Below, piece after piece: positions 1-11,955 of a stretch of 64,000 bases of DNA. Position numbers and translations under genes: made by a program. This DNA is from Macrotis lagotis (Eukaryota; Chordata; Mammalia; Peramelemorphia; Peramelidae). Under the pieces are notes generated by a model, which was not told where the DNA came from, searched no databases, and saw only the letters and a program-made list of their open reading frames with translations. The stretch spans positions 423,322,200 through 423,386,199 of the forward strand of contig NC_133658.1 of the NCBI RefSeq assembly GCF_037893015.1. The letters are read 5' to 3'. Within the stretch, counting starts at the first letter, position 1; the number at the start of each line of letters is the position of its first letter.

Positions 1-74
1 AATTTTTCACAAGAATCCTAGTCCTATAATGACAGAATCAAAAAAAAGATCCATGAAAGATCAACAAATTTAAT

Positions 75-300
75 TCTCTCTTGAGAAAGAAACTGAGGCC
101 CAGAGGAAAAATGATTTGCTTAAGGTCATACAGTAAGCAGCCATGACTTAAACTTCCTTTGATACAAATATACATAACTCACAGAATCATCAAACTGTAG
201 TATTTGGGCTAGAAGAACTCCAACCCCCTTCATTTTAGAAAAAAGCAAAAACTAAGTGCAGAGAAGTTAAATAATTCATTCAAGATCAGAATGTGAACCC
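75..300 (-). mobile_element. MIR-like fragments
   Basis: GAAACTGAGGCCCAGAGGAA with TTAAGGTCATACAGTAAGC, then a second, weaker MIR-like piece from 226. They may be one broken copy. Confidence 0.4.
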
Positions 301-543
301 TTTGCTGTTGTTCAGTGTGTCTGACTCTTTGTGACTCCATTTAGAGTTTTCTTGGCAAAGATACTACAATGGTGTAACATTTCTTTCTCCAGATCAACTT
401 ACTAATGAAGAAATTGAGGCAAAAAAGGTTAAGTGACTTGCTCAGAATCACACAGCTAGTAAGTATCTGAGAATTTGAACTCAGGAAACAAGTCTTCCTG
501 ACTCCAGGTCCTATATTCTATCATCTGTGCTATCTAGCTATAG
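301..543 (-). mobile_element. MIR-core-related marsupial SINE (MAR1-like)
   Basis: The plus strand shows TGTTGTTCAGTGTGTCTGAC, CCATTTAGAGTTTTCTTGGC, then the MIR-core complement and CTGTGCTATCTAGCT. Other copies with the same order occur at 9808, 21478, 25539, 27505 and 29960. Confidence 0.8.
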
Positions 544-769
544 CAGTATTACCAGGTAATTTTAAATGTTAAAGTTTAAAAGAAGATCATTTCTTACTAG
601 TATGATCCAAAATTAAAAAAAGAACTTAGGTTTTGAACTGAGTCTCAAAGGATTGGGGGTGTAATTTCATCCCAGGCAAAGAAAAATAGTGTGGTTCTTT
701 GACCATTTAGTCAGATTAACATAAAATGGGTTGGGGAGAAAGTGAGAGGATCAGTGTATCTGAAGAAGC

Positions 770-890
770 TCTGCTACTAACTACTTCTATGATGTGGGTC
801 CCTCATATATCTCTGGGACTCAGTTTCCTCATCTTAAAAAGGGGATTTAGACTACATGAAGTCTAAATCTTTGAACTATGATAATCCAAG
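770..890 (+). mobile_element. MIR fragment
   Basis: CTGGGACTCAGTTTCCTCAT and the following AAAAAGGGGATTTAGACTAC fit the MIR core. Confidence 0.5.
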
Positions 891-1769
891 TACTAGAAGA
901 AAAATCATTTGGTGCCAGAATTGGAGAGTCTTGATTGCTAGAGTAATGATTATTGTTAGGGAGCATGTGGAAAAGATACATGAAAATATCCTTCAACTTT
1001 AAAAATTTCATGCTTTGTTGTAATAAATTATTTTAAGTTGTGATATTCTGAGTGTGAATTTTAAAACTCCATGCACTTGACAATCTATGTTATCTGATTC
1101 TAAGATCTCTTTCAACTTCAACATTGTTGAACCATAGCTCAATGATTCTAATATCCTTTCAAGTCATGCTATTTTATGGTTCTGTGATTCTAAGATCCTT
1201 CTCTAAACTTTTTAATTCAAATGTCTATTGCCACTCCAACATTCTGATTCTGAGTCTGGGCAAGACCTTAGCTCAGTCCTTCCCCAATCCTGAAGAACTA
1301 GTACCATATTGAACTGTGTGAAAATGTGTATTTTACAATATTTGGGGCAAAATGAGCACCTAATGAATTCCCATACTGTTGTCACAAATCACAGATTAAC
1401 ATTTTCTTATTGATCTCTTTACCTCATACTCAGGGAAATAGGTTCACTTGGTAAAGAATGGTGGTTCTGGAAGTGCTGACCAGGGACCCCCTGGGGTCCC
1501 CAAGATCCTTTCAGGGAATCCACAAGGTCAAAGTTATTTTCATAATAATACTTAGATGTTTTAATCTGCAAGATTAAAGAGAGGAAATAACAATGGCCAT
1601 TGCCCAGCAAAAGAAAAAAATTGGGAGGAGGGAGGGGAGAGATCTTCAATAATTTTAAAATATAAAAGTTTGAGAATGACTAAGATATATAGAGAGAAGA
1701 TCATTGAACTTGGTGTCAGTAGAGAATCAAAGTGCTGCCTTACTAGTGATATGATTTTAGATTACCAAT

Positions 1770-1875
1770 CAACCAATCAATTTGCAAGCATTTATAGATC
1801 AACTCTTTGATACCAGGTACTAGTCTAAGTGCTGGAGATACACAGGTAAAAAGTCTTACAAGAAAGCCACCTGGT
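1770..1875 (-). mobile_element. MIR/MAR-related fragment
   Basis: GCAAGCATTTATAGATCAAC, ACCAGGTACTAGTCTAAGTG and CTGGAGATACACAGGTAAAA follow the common 'CATTTATTAAG..CAGGCACT..GGGATACA' pattern. Confidence 0.5.
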
Positions 1876-2589
1876 TGCTCCTAGATTCAGTTCCTTATCT
1901 ATTGCTATTTCCACTATAGCCCTCACAGCATTGTAATAAATAATATCCTTTGTAAAATGCAATGATTTATAGCCAGTAGTGTGCTAATAAATGTTTACCA
2001 ACTGGCTCTCAAAAAAAATGAAAAACTCACTTTGAAATTTAATTTGCATTAAAGCACTTTTAAAAAGTCTAGATAATCAATAAAACAATAAACTGTACTA
2101 TGATTTATGTATTTCCAAGGGATAAATGTTCACAATGAAAATTTAACAATCTAACTTTTCAGTAGGTAAGAACAGTCTCTAGGAAAGTTCTTTCTAAAAA
2201 GAATGAACTACCATTATCATTGTTACCCCTAGAAATTAATGATTTAATCATTATGACCCTCCATCTATATCAAATGAAATCCCTCCAACACTTAGTAGAT
2301 GTTTCAATGTGTTGGCCAACTTAATGACCGTCTGTCTGTTCTGAATCCCCTCTGCACTTAGCTTTTCTGGTCTGTGGATGATAAACTCACAGACTAATAC
2401 TAAAGCTAGACTTGAGGCCGTTCTCTTGTGGTCAATCCTGTCAGGTTTTGTACTCTGTTGGCAGAACTTTGGGGCACCCAGGATCACCTCCCCATTACCA
2501 TGAGGCACTAGAAGAGAATGACTGTAGAGAACTATCACTTTATTTTTCTGTTATTATTATTAACAATGATATTTTGATGCAATACATTT

Positions 2590-2725
2590 TTAGATTTTGT
2601 CTCCCTCAGAATCCTTGAGTGAAGGAAATGTTTTGTTTTTGTTCTAGTATCCTAAGTAACTAGCACAGTGATTGCCACATAGTAGGTACTTAATAAACAA
2701 GTGTCAGATTGATTGATAGATGGAT
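2590..2725 (+). mobile_element. L2 LINE 3' end
   Basis: GTATCCTAAGTAACTAGCAC and CACATAGTAGGTACTTAATA match the characteristic L2 tail. Confidence 0.7.
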
Positions 2726-2819
2726 ATCCCTTCACATTTTCCTAAAATTCACCAGGCAATCCTGTCAGCCATCATGCCTTGTATCATGGCCTTGTAATTA
2801 GGCCCATTTCAAAAGGACT

Positions 2820-3365
2820 GAAAAGGCAATCTGTTGTTTACAAGTCTAACCCCTTTAAGACAATGGAAAAACAAAGTCTATTTCTGACGGCCCTTTTTAG
2901 TGTCTGAGCAAACAGTGTGCTTAATATTAGAAACCAGTCTGCATGTGGTTGCTTAGGAATGAAAACCATTCTGTGATGCCCTCAGATATGCAGCAGGCTG
3001 CTCTGGGATGTTTTTGTGCATTCTACTCGAGCCGTTACCAGGGTCTGGAGTCCGGGCGAACATGACATTGTAATCTCCGTTATGTTTTATTTATGGGGAG
3101 CTCTGCAGCAGATAGGGTATGTTAACAAACAAAGATGATTGCTTCAGGGACACTCTTTCGGCCGAAGGTAATTAAGACAAAGTAGTTTCCCTGGTTGGGG
3201 GATTCACAGAACAGGCAACCTTTTCCTTGCTAAAATGATCCACCTCGACCAGGCCAACAGGGCAAGATGGGAAGAAACAGGGAACCCTCTCCTCTTTGGT
3301 GAAAGGTGCATCATTAAATGGCCCTTCCGTCAATTATACTTCTTAAGCATCCATCAGACATTACA
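2820..3365. promoter_or_regulatory. Candidate conserved non-coding element downstream of BCL11B
   Basis: No repeat signature is visible for over 500 bases, in contrast to both flanks. CpG dinucleotides are retained (TCGGCCGAAGG, ACTCGAGCCG, GTCCGGGCG), which is unusual in this AT-rich, CpG-poor region. It contains a RUNX consensus TGTGGTT (2944-2950) and AACAAACAAAG, a FOX-like core. Conservation itself cannot be tested here. Confidence 0.4.
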
Positions 3366-3764
3366 AACTACTAAGTACTGAATGTCAGACAGAAGTAGAG
3401 ACATGTATATCTGTGTTTAGAAGCAAGGCAAGGTCCAAAGTTTACCCCGTTCCTTTCGTGGAATAAATTAAAAATACTGACTGCAAACTGAAAAGCATTT
3501 GCAAATAGCCAGATATTGAGATGCTTTATACAGACCATTTGCTTTTTCAAAAAATTAAAATATGAATCAAACTTGGATGACAAAGAAGTTCAACATCTCA
3601 GGGAAAACCCAAATACATCATTAAAAAGGTCACAAATTGTAGACAAATTGCTATTTAAATTTATGACTTGTTTGCAAAATATAATGCTGATCACTTCTAA
3701 CTACTAAATTCTTAGGCACTTTTGGAAACAGAAGACAAATGTTTCTTCTACTCTAAATTAATAG

Positions 3765-3955
3765 AATTTAAATCTAGAAGAGACTTTTGGGAAATCCTCT
3801 CATTCAACACCTTTCATTTACAGATGAGAAAACAACTGAAAAGAGCAGAAGGGACTTGGCCAAGATCATACAGGTGATAAGTAACATTTTGGATTCAAAG
3901 CCAGGTCTTCTGTTGCTGAATCTAGTGTTTTTAAGACTATGCTATACTTCATTTC
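3765..3955 (-). mobile_element. MIR
   Basis: TTACAGATGAGAAAACAACTG, GACTTGGCCAAGATCATACA and AAGCCAGGTCTTCTGTTGCT follow the antisense MIR order. Confidence 0.65.
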
Positions 3956-4324
3956 ACTTGGGAAATGTGGGAAATTTCCTGTAGGAATCAATTCTGAAAT
4001 TTCTAGTGAGCAGAGGTCACTAAATATATTGAGAAAATGAGTCAAGGGCAGAGGATAAGTAAGTGAAGTACTAAGAAAGCAAATTTGTTTATATGCCACC
4101 AGAAATCAAAGTCAACACATGTATTAATAGGAAAAAGAAACAGTGTTGGAGCAATTGGAAAGAACATTGAATCTGAAGGCAGAAGTTCTAAATCAGAGTT
4201 CAAGCTTTACCATTTGATAGGAAACTAGAAAAATTCTGAGCATGAATTTGTCCCTCTAAACAGGTAGTCATACCACAAGGACTAATGTACTTCCCACAAA
4301 AGCACACAGAAAAGACAGATTCAT

Positions 4325-4480
4325 CAATGAACAATCATTTATAAATACCTATTAGGTGCCAGGCACTGTTTTAGACTCTGGGGTATCCTAAGACAAAAAT
4401 TAAACAGTTACCTACTGTAAAGGAACTTACTTTCTATCAGAGGGGGCAACATGTATATAAATTGTACATAGTGAATAATG
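4325..4480 (-). mobile_element. MIR/MAR-related element
   Basis: TAAATACCTATTAGGTGCCA, CAGGCACTGTTTTAGACTCT and AAAGGAACTTACTTTCTATC match the family seen at 10495 and 57670. Confidence 0.6.
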
Positions 4481-4693
4481 TATAAAATACATACAAATTA
4501 ACCTTGGAAGAGAGTGCAATAGAAGCTGAGGGGATCTGGAGAAGGACTAGAATTGGGGATGGGGTTTTATTAATATAGCAAGTAACATAGTTACAAGATG
4601 TTTAGAAAAAAGAATAATCATGCTAAATGAAGTTTTAAATGTGTGATCAGCAATTTGAGTAACAAACTAATTTTGCCTTTTTGAGGGATTTTA

Positions 4694-4852
4694 TTTTTTT
4701 TAATTTTATTTATTTAAAGCAATAGGGTTAAGCAACTTGCCCAAGGTCATATAGCTAGACAATTACTGAGTGTCTGAGTCTGGATTTGAACTCAGGTCCT
4801 CCTGACTCCAGGACCCATGCTCTATCTACTGCCTCACCTAACTTACTTCTCT
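4694..4852 (-). mobile_element. Short tRNA-type marsupial SINE
   Basis: A T-rich start is followed by AAGCAATAGGGTTAAGCAAC, CTTGCCCAAGGTCATATAGCTAG, and a degraded head complement TCTACTGCCTCACCTAACTT. Imperfect flanking repeats (about GAGGGATTTTA at 4683-4693 and GGGGGATTTTA at 4856-4866) look like the target-site duplication. Confidence 0.8.
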
Positions 4853-4905
4853 TTGGGGGGATTTTAAATAATGGGAGAATTTCAGTAATTGACTGAATCT
4901 AGTAG

Positions 4906-5450
4906 CATGACAGTCAAGTTAGGCTCAGTAATCCTTTAAGAATGAAGGCCTTTTTAAAGGCTACAAGGTAAGGGGTTGATCCCAGAGGGATCCCCCAATT
5001 ATTGACCATTCCATCAAAGAGATTGATCCCTAGAGATACACCCCGAAGTACAGACAAATGCAGATACATATGGATAAGGAAGGGAATTGACTCCCCAAGG
5101 AGAGGCAGAATCTTCAAGCTTTGTGACCCCTTTGAACCAGTGAGAAAGATTGTAATACAGAATCAAGAAAAGACTGCCAATAACCTAGAGTTGTGTATTT
5201 ATACTTTAGATAAAATGTTCTCTACTGTTAGAATTAACCTCTTGTACCTTTGCCTGCTTGTATAAGAGTGTGCCCCAGACTTTTGGGGGAAATTTTGTAC
5301 CAACTGTTCTACTTTAGTAAACACCCTTCCTAAAAACTAATTGAAGTCTTGCTAAATTGTCATCTTTACAAAGAACTGTAGTGGGACTCATGAGTTGCAA
5401 TTCTAGAAACTCCCACACCTCAGGGTTACCCCCTAAAACCTGAAGGAATA
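4906..5450 (+). mobile_element. Possible solo LTR
   Basis: The block has an LTR-like order: a TATA-like TTGTATAAGAGTG near 5259, TTTTGGGGGAAATTTTGTAC, a poly(A)-signal-like AGTAAACACC near 5318, and a CCCACACCTCAGGGTTACC end region. TAGTAG occurs on both sides (4900-4905 and 5451-5456) but the ends are not clearly TG..CA. No ERV internal sequence is attached. It could be another repeat class. Confidence 0.35.
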
Positions 5451-5951
5451 TAGTAGTCAGTCATGTTCTGGTAAATCAGATGACCAATGTGAACTGAGGA
5501 AGTAGACCCAAAAGCTATACATAGAAATGGGAGTCATCTGCATAGAGATCATGATTAAACCTATGGGAGTTTATGAAGTTTCCAAATGAAAAATTGTACA
5601 GCGAGAAGAGAACCTAGGACAAAGTCTTGGAGTAGACCTATGGGGATGTGATAGGGATGGTGAACCACCAAAAGAGAATAAGAAGGAACAGAGTCACAAA
5701 AACCCAGAGAAAAGGAAGCACCCATGAGGAGAAAGTAATTAGTAGTGTCAAAAGCAGTTTAACTTTAATGAAGTTTGAATCAATATTACAAAAGGTTGAG
5801 AAATGGAAGAAGAATCAGACAGATAACTGGTCACCAAGTCCAAGAAGCCTAGCTCTTAGAAAATATTCATGAACCCCAACTCCTATGAGAAAGAGGAAAA
5901 ATTTTGATTTCCCTAAGCCATATGAACCTGAAGTCTTTAATTCTGGCCACA

Positions 5952-6832
5952 GAGGGCAGATTTTCTTTCTTTTTTAAAAAAAATTAAAATTTTTTATTTG
6001 TTTCTTTTTTCAATTACATGTAAAGATAGTTTTCAATATTTATTTTTTGTAAGATTCTGAGTTTCACATTTTTCTCCCTTTCTTCCCCCTCCCCTGACTG
6101 AAAGCAATATAATATAGATTAAACATGTATAATATGTTTAAACATATTTCCATATTAATCATATATGAAAGATTATTAATCTTGTGAAATATCAGAACAA
6201 AAAGTGAAAAACATGAGAGGGGAAAAATAAAACTAATTTTAAAAATTGAAAATAGTGAGCTTTAGTGTGCATTCAGACCACATAATTACTACTACGAATG
6301 TAGTTGGTATTTTCCATCACAAGTCCTTCAGGATTGTCACTGATCATTATACTGCTAAGCAAGTTCATAATAAGTAATCATCACACTATGTTGCCATTAA
6401 TGTGTATAATGTTCTCCTAGTTCTGTTCACTTAACTCAGCATCAGTTCATGCAAATCTTTCCAGGCTTTTCTAAAGTCCTGCCCCTCATGATTTCTTACA
6501 GATCAATAGCACTTCATCATATTCATATACTATAACTTGTCCAGTCATTCCCCAATTGATTGGCATCCCCTCAATTTCCAATTCTTTGCCACTACAAAAA
6601 AAAAGCAACTACAAATATTTCTATAATGTGGGTTTTTTACTCTTTTTTGTGATCTCTTTGGGATACAGACCTAGCAGTAGTATTGCTGTATCAAAAAATA
6701 TGTACAGTTTTATTGCCCTTTGGATATAGTTCCATATTTCTCTGAGAGGAGATTTTCTATTCAGTGACATGTGGATAATGTCAAATAAAAGAATTTCTAA
6801 GTTCAAAAATTTTTGAGACTAGGCCTTTTAGA
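5952..6832 (-). mobile_element. 5'-truncated L1 3' end
   Basis: On the minus strand a frame reads IWNYIQRAIKLYIFFDTAILLLGLYPKE, matching the ORF2 end of the L1 at 17180-17270. The 3' UTR landmark GCATGAACTGATGCTGA is shared with 17466-17482. The 3' end is the T-rich segment (plus strand) at 5967-6050. Confidence 0.8.
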
Positions 6833-6894
6833 GTGAAAATTTCCTGGTGTAGTATGTTCTTTTATAATTTTTGTACAGCCTCCTATTTAGGTAA

Positions 6895-6985
6895 CAAGTA
6901 AATTCTTCATCTGTAAAATAAGGGAGCTTGGACTAGATGACCTCCATGCCTTCTTCCAGTTCTAAATCTATTATCCTAAAACCAG
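6895..6985 (+). mobile_element. MIR fragment
   Basis: TTCATCTGTAAAATAAGGGA and TTGGACTAGATGACCTCCAT. Confidence 0.5.
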
Positions 6986-7609
6986 TTAGTTAAAAGGCAA
7001 GTAAAGATCCAAATGGAAAGTCAATTGCTTGCTCAGTTGCCTTCAAAGTATGTTTAGCTTCCAGGGGGAGTTTAAACCATAAAATAATACTATGAATCTT
7101 GAAAAGAATCTACAATTCTGTGAAAATGTTGAAGGATTGCCCTCATAGCCACCCCAAATTCTACTCCCTTCTAGGAGAACTGATGGGTTATTAGAATATT
7201 TCATAATGGGTTCATGTATTCCTTTGCATTTTCTCTATTTTTTTGAGTGTTGAAATAAAAGTGGTTCCACACAGGATAGGCTTGTAATGCTTGTAAAGGG
7301 AATAGGAACCACTTTTACCCATATTTAGAGAAATCTAGATAGGAAATATGACAAGAGTATATCCTAGAGCAACACCACAAGAGGGAAAAAAAAAAGACCA
7401 AGATAAGGACTCTATTTGAGGCAAGTCCTCATGACTGGGCCTGGTCCATGTGAGCCTAGAGCCTTTTGGGGACCTTGGACCATGAGTTACAAGAATATGA
7501 GGATAAAGCATAGTCAGCCCATATTACTAGGTTCTGATAGTTGTCACACTTAATAACTTACAGAAATATCAGCTTTCCAGGAACATGAGGTGTGACCTAA
7601 AGACTTTAT

Positions 7610-7835
7610 GTATACCCATCCACTTAGAATCAACGAATTTGCAAGTCAAAAAGGTCTTTAACAAAACATTCAGTTAACCCTCCTCTCTTCATTTTATTGA
7701 TTGGGAAAATGATGCCTTGGAAAAAATAAAGAATTAATCCGTGTTCACATGGATAATTAATTAGTGACAGAACTAGAATTAAGATTCAAGTCCTGATTCC
7801 AAGTTCCTTACTCTTTACAATATACCTTGTCACCT
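7610..7835 (-). mobile_element. MIR
   Basis: CTTCATTTTATTGATTGGGA, GTGTTCACATGGATAATTAA and TCAAGTCCTGATTCCAAGTT follow the antisense MIR order. Confidence 0.6.
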
Positions 7836-7899
7836 TCCTTTCCTTGTTCAGAATTCAATTATGAGCCTATTATGAGTCCAGCTATATCCCACAGCTATG

Positions 7900-8090
7900 T
7901 AGGATCACAGACTTAGAGTTATAAGGGAATTTAATTGTCAACAAATCTAATCTTTTCATGTTACAGATGATGGAACTGAATTAAGTCACTTGGATCACTT
8001 AGGAAATGTTTGAAACAGAATTTGAACTCTGATCCTCCTGACTCCAAGTATAGTAGCTCTCTAACCACTACCTCCATTATGATACCTGGA
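7900..8090 (-). mobile_element. MIR
   Basis: ATGTTACAGATGATGGAACT, GAATTTGAACTCTGATCCTC and CTGACTCCAAGTATAGTAGC. It extends into an open frame at 8010 that is therefore not a gene. Confidence 0.6.
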
Positions 8091-8661
8091 TACCCCATGT
8101 CAGTGAGCAATGTGGATGCTCTACTAGTTTATGTCAAAAAGCCTACCACAAGAATGTCTAAATTCAGCATACCAGACTTCTATCATTATGTAGACTGTAT
8201 GGCATCTGTGCCATGTGGGCGAGGTGGCACTGCTCCGACAATCTTTGCTGATGAATACTTTTCATTGGTTTTCAAACAGAATTCCCTATGAGCTCTGAGA
8301 AGTTTCATTATACCTTTCTGCTTTCAATTGGGGTAACTGGATTTTCTGTGAGACATTTCCATACCCAGGTATGAGTATGTGGGACAGGGAGAAGGAAGGA
8401 TTTGGAAAAGAAGAAGACAGATTAGAAAGGTTAGGGAAAAAAACAAAAACTTATATGAGCTTCCATCTGCCAGATGCTTTCAATCCTCCCTACCACCAGA
8501 AACAGAGCCATGTAGCCTAGTTCAACACTGGGGCTCTTCCCCATCCCTGTCACCCACAAGTCAGTCACCTCCTTCCCAAATGTCCAGAGGGAATAGAGTT
8601 CAGAGACCTAGCAAAAAGTAAGTATCTCTGTGACAATGTAAGCTAGCAATCCTAGGCTGAG

Positions 8662-8663
<2 letters not shown>

Positions 8664-8699
<36 letters not shown>
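8664..8699 (+). repeat. (CA)n microsatellite
   Basis: About 17 uninterrupted AC units. Confidence 0.95.
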
Positions 8700-8701
<2 letters not shown>

Positions 8702-9609
8702 TATGTGAGGGATTTTAATCTTAATTTATGTCTATTAGCTTCCAGTTCTAAAATATGTATTCTCCTGAGATAACCTATCCACCCTGTTGAGATGGGTATA
8801 GAAAGGACTCACAGAAAGGTATAGTGAAAAGAAGGCTAAATATGAAAGGAAGGGAGTTTCTCTCAGCAGAGGTTTTTGCTAAGAGGTCATTAATCATGAA
8901 CTCTCTCAAAATCAAAACTCAAAATTCTCAATCTTATCCATTTTCTCTGATAAAGAACTGATCCTTCTTCTTGATAAGGCCAGTTTCTCTGCCTAGACCC
9001 TTAATCCAAACCTTTCCTATGTCCTCCTGGAGCTGGATACTCTAGGAGTATTATCATTCCCACAAAAGTATCTCCATCTCTTTTCCAGAATTCTGACTTT
9101 CATGATCTAAAACACGGAGGCATATCACATTCCTTGAATCACTGGGGAGACAGTTTAAGATGGGTACTGACAAAAGAAGGACTATTCAGAAGAGAGTAGC
9201 AAGCATAAAAAGATCCTATGAAGAATGGCTGTAGAAATCACTAAGGCAATCCCACACACTAGAAAGATCCAGGGACAGGGACTTTGAAAGCCTGGGTCTG
9301 GGTCTTGATTCTGCTATTTACTGTATGATTTAGGGTCTTTGCTTTAGGAGCTGAATGATCAGCTAAGTTATCAAGATGCCTTCCAGAACTAACAATTTTT
9401 GCTGCTATGACTCAAAGGTCCCTTTCAGTTCTGATAGTCTTTGTTCTCTGATTCTATGACCTGGGGACATTCATCCCGGAGAGAAGAAAAAACTAGGGGA
9501 ATATGATCACTATATTCAAATGTCTAAAATGAGTACAATTGGAAGCAATTGATATAATTTAAAAGAGCCAAATTTGATCACAACAGAAGCAAGAATTTTT
9601 TTAATAATA

Positions 9610-10080
9610 ATTTGTATGCCACTTTAAGGTTTGCAAAGCACTTCATAAATATTATCTCATTTGATCCTCATAATAAATTTGACAGGCAAGGATAATTATT
9701 ATTCTCATATTACAGATGAGGAAAACAGCAGGCAGGTTCAGTAACTTGCTCAGGATCACACAGCTAATAAGTGAATGAGGTAAGGTTTGGATTCAGGTCT
9801 TCTTGACCTGGATAGGTGGCACAGATTACACTCAATTTTCTGAGTTCAAAATCAATCTGAGATCCCTACTAGCTGTTTGACCATAAGCAAGTCATTTAAT
9901 TCTGTGACTCAGTTTCTTCATCTGTAAAATTAAATGGAGAAGGAAATAGCAAACCACTCCAGTAACTTTGCCAAGAAAATCCCAAATAGGGTCACAAAGA
10001 ATCAGACATGACTTTAAAATGACCAAACTTCCTGATGCAAGGTCCAATGCTCTATCTAGTGTGTGGTCTAGTTGCCTCTT
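9610..10080 (-). mobile_element. MIR split by a SINE at 9808-10030
   Basis: AAGGTTTGCAAAGCACTTCA, ACAGATGAGGAAAACAGCAG, TCAGGATCACACAGCTAATA up to 9807, then resuming at 10031 with GCAAGGTCCAATGCTCTATC. Confidence 0.7.
9808..10030 (+). mobile_element. MAR1-like SINE nested in a MIR
   Basis: TGGATAGGTGGCACAG is followed by CTCAGTTTCTTCATCTGTAA, GGAGAAGGAAATAGCAAACC, and AATCAGACATGACTTTAAAA. Sequence on both sides is one MIR (9610-9807 and 10031-10080), so the SINE is the younger element. Confidence 0.8.
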
Positions 10081-10494
10081 TTTAATCATCAATGTTGTCC
10101 CAAAAGTCAGTTGATTTTCTCCCATTGTAAGAAATGCTCTCTCTCTATGACTGGAAAATGTTCAAGAAAAGGTTTAATGATTCCCATTAGGGATGATGTA
10201 CTGCATCCAGATGGGACGTTGAACTAAGAAAATCTTTAAGCTTCCTTCCAAATCTAAGGTTCTATAAAACTAGATCCAGTAACCCAGTTAGCATCACCCT
10301 TAGGAAATTGCTCTTGGCAAGTTTTCTTCAACCAGTCATATTCTTCATTCATTAAAAATTCTAGATTATCACTGGTTTCTTTGCTATTGAATGAATTGAC
10401 TGTTCTTCATAACATGACTGAAAAGTTCAACCTGAGAACATTTTCCCCACATTGCTATTCATCGTCATACCTTCTATATGATAACAAGTCCTTT

Positions 10495-10620
10495 CAATTC
10501 ATTGGAACAACCATTTACTAAAGCACCCACTGTGTCCTAGGCACTATTCTATATAAAAAGGATACAGAAACAAGAATGAAATATTTCCTAACAACAAGGA
10601 GCTTAAAATACTGTGAGTGA
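10495..10620 (-). mobile_element. MIR/MAR-related element
   Basis: CAACCATTTACTAAAGCACC, GTGTCCTAGGCACTATTCTA and ACAAGGAGCTTAAAATACTG. Confidence 0.6.
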
Positions 10621-10639
10621 AATTTCACCTAATTCCCCT

Positions 10640-10950
10640 TCGAACATATTTTGTCAATCTGACCACCTAGCTACTAGCTAGTTGTTCCCTTAACTTGACC
10701 TCTATACTTTTGGCCCACAGGTTGTCCCATATGTCTGAAATTCCCTTCTTCCTCACCTCTCCCTCTTAGCATCCCTAAGTTTCAGTTACCTACTACCTGA
10801 AGCATATTCTGATCCTGCATTGTTGACGCTCTTCCTCTCTTCAAATTACATTGTATTATTCCATGGAGTTTAATTTTTATTTCTGTAAGCTTAGCTCCTT
10901 CCAAAGAATAGGCACATAATAAATGTTTGTTAAATTGACTTGAATGAGGA
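10640..10950 (+). mobile_element. L2 LINE 3' part
   Basis: It has an L2-like order: a CTTCCTCACCTCTCC body, TTACATTGTATTATTCCATG and the end GGCACATAATAAATGTTTGTTAAAT. Confidence 0.7.
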
Positions 10951-11051
10951 TAGGGACTTGGAAAGAAGGAAAAGGAAAAACCAGGTACTTGGTTCCTGGA
11001 GAAAGAAGGAATCTTTGGCTCAGAAGAAGATGCAAAAAATATGTGGTTATA

Positions 11052-11100
11052 TAAATGAATGAATGAATGAATGAATGAATGAATGAATGAATGAATGAAT
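11052..11100 (+). repeat. (GAAT)n microsatellite
   Basis: About 12 tandem GAAT units immediately upstream of a MAR-like fragment (AAGCATTTATTAAGAATTTACC) that borders the L1 5' end. Confidence 0.95.
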
Positions 11101-11955
11101 TAAGAAGCATTTATTAAGAATTTACCATAGGACTTGTGGCCAAGATGGAAGAGGGAAGACAGGCACAGTTCTAAAATTTCCTGATCTTTTCCTATATATG
11201 ATATGAAACAAACCTCTTAACAGAAATCCAATCAACAAAACCCAGAAAGAAAAGCCAGGAGAAAAAAATCTACCTCAGGATTTGTCTTCTGCAATAGTGG
11301 GTGACTCTGGGCCCAGAGGGCAGACTCTGCCAGGAGCACAGGACCTGGGAGAGACTGGGGGGATTAGCCTCAGATTAGCCTGATTAGCTGTGGGGCTGAA
11401 ATCCAGGAGCCTGAGGGCCGGAGAACCTGATCAGCTTGATCAGCTGTGGAGCTAGAGCCTGGTCCACTGTGGGGGTGTGGGTCACCTAGGGAGCAGAGGC
11501 ATTAGAGCTGGTGCTGACCCTAGGGAGCTTGCCGGCAGGGCTTGGGGGAGAGTTCCAGTGAGAGAGAGCTGCAGACATTGATCCCTGGGCTCCTTTGGTC
11601 AGGAGGAATTCAGAGTCCACACCACCATTTCAGCTGAAGCCTCTTTTCAGACTACCTCTGCCCCAGGGGCATGTGTGTGAGCATCAGAAGCACCCCAGCT
11701 GACAATAGAGGGAGTGATCACCTCACCCCAGGGTAGAGCCCACCATTGATCAAAGACAAAAGTATTTAACAGCTTCAATCACTCCCTCCAGGCCAAGGGT
11801 GAGGGCCTCAATCAAGGTCACAGACATGCCAGAGAAAGCAACCAGCAACCCCTACTAACCAACTGGAGATATTACACTCAGTGAGTAAAGCCTCTAGGGA
11901 TCCTGACCCCAAACCTCTTTGAACCAGCCCCTCCCCAACTCAAGATCTTAGTAAA

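Noticed and set aside
8010-8291. 93-codon plus-strand frame as a small gene
   Set aside because: Its first quarter is a MIR and the rest shows no domain, splice site or start context worth calling.
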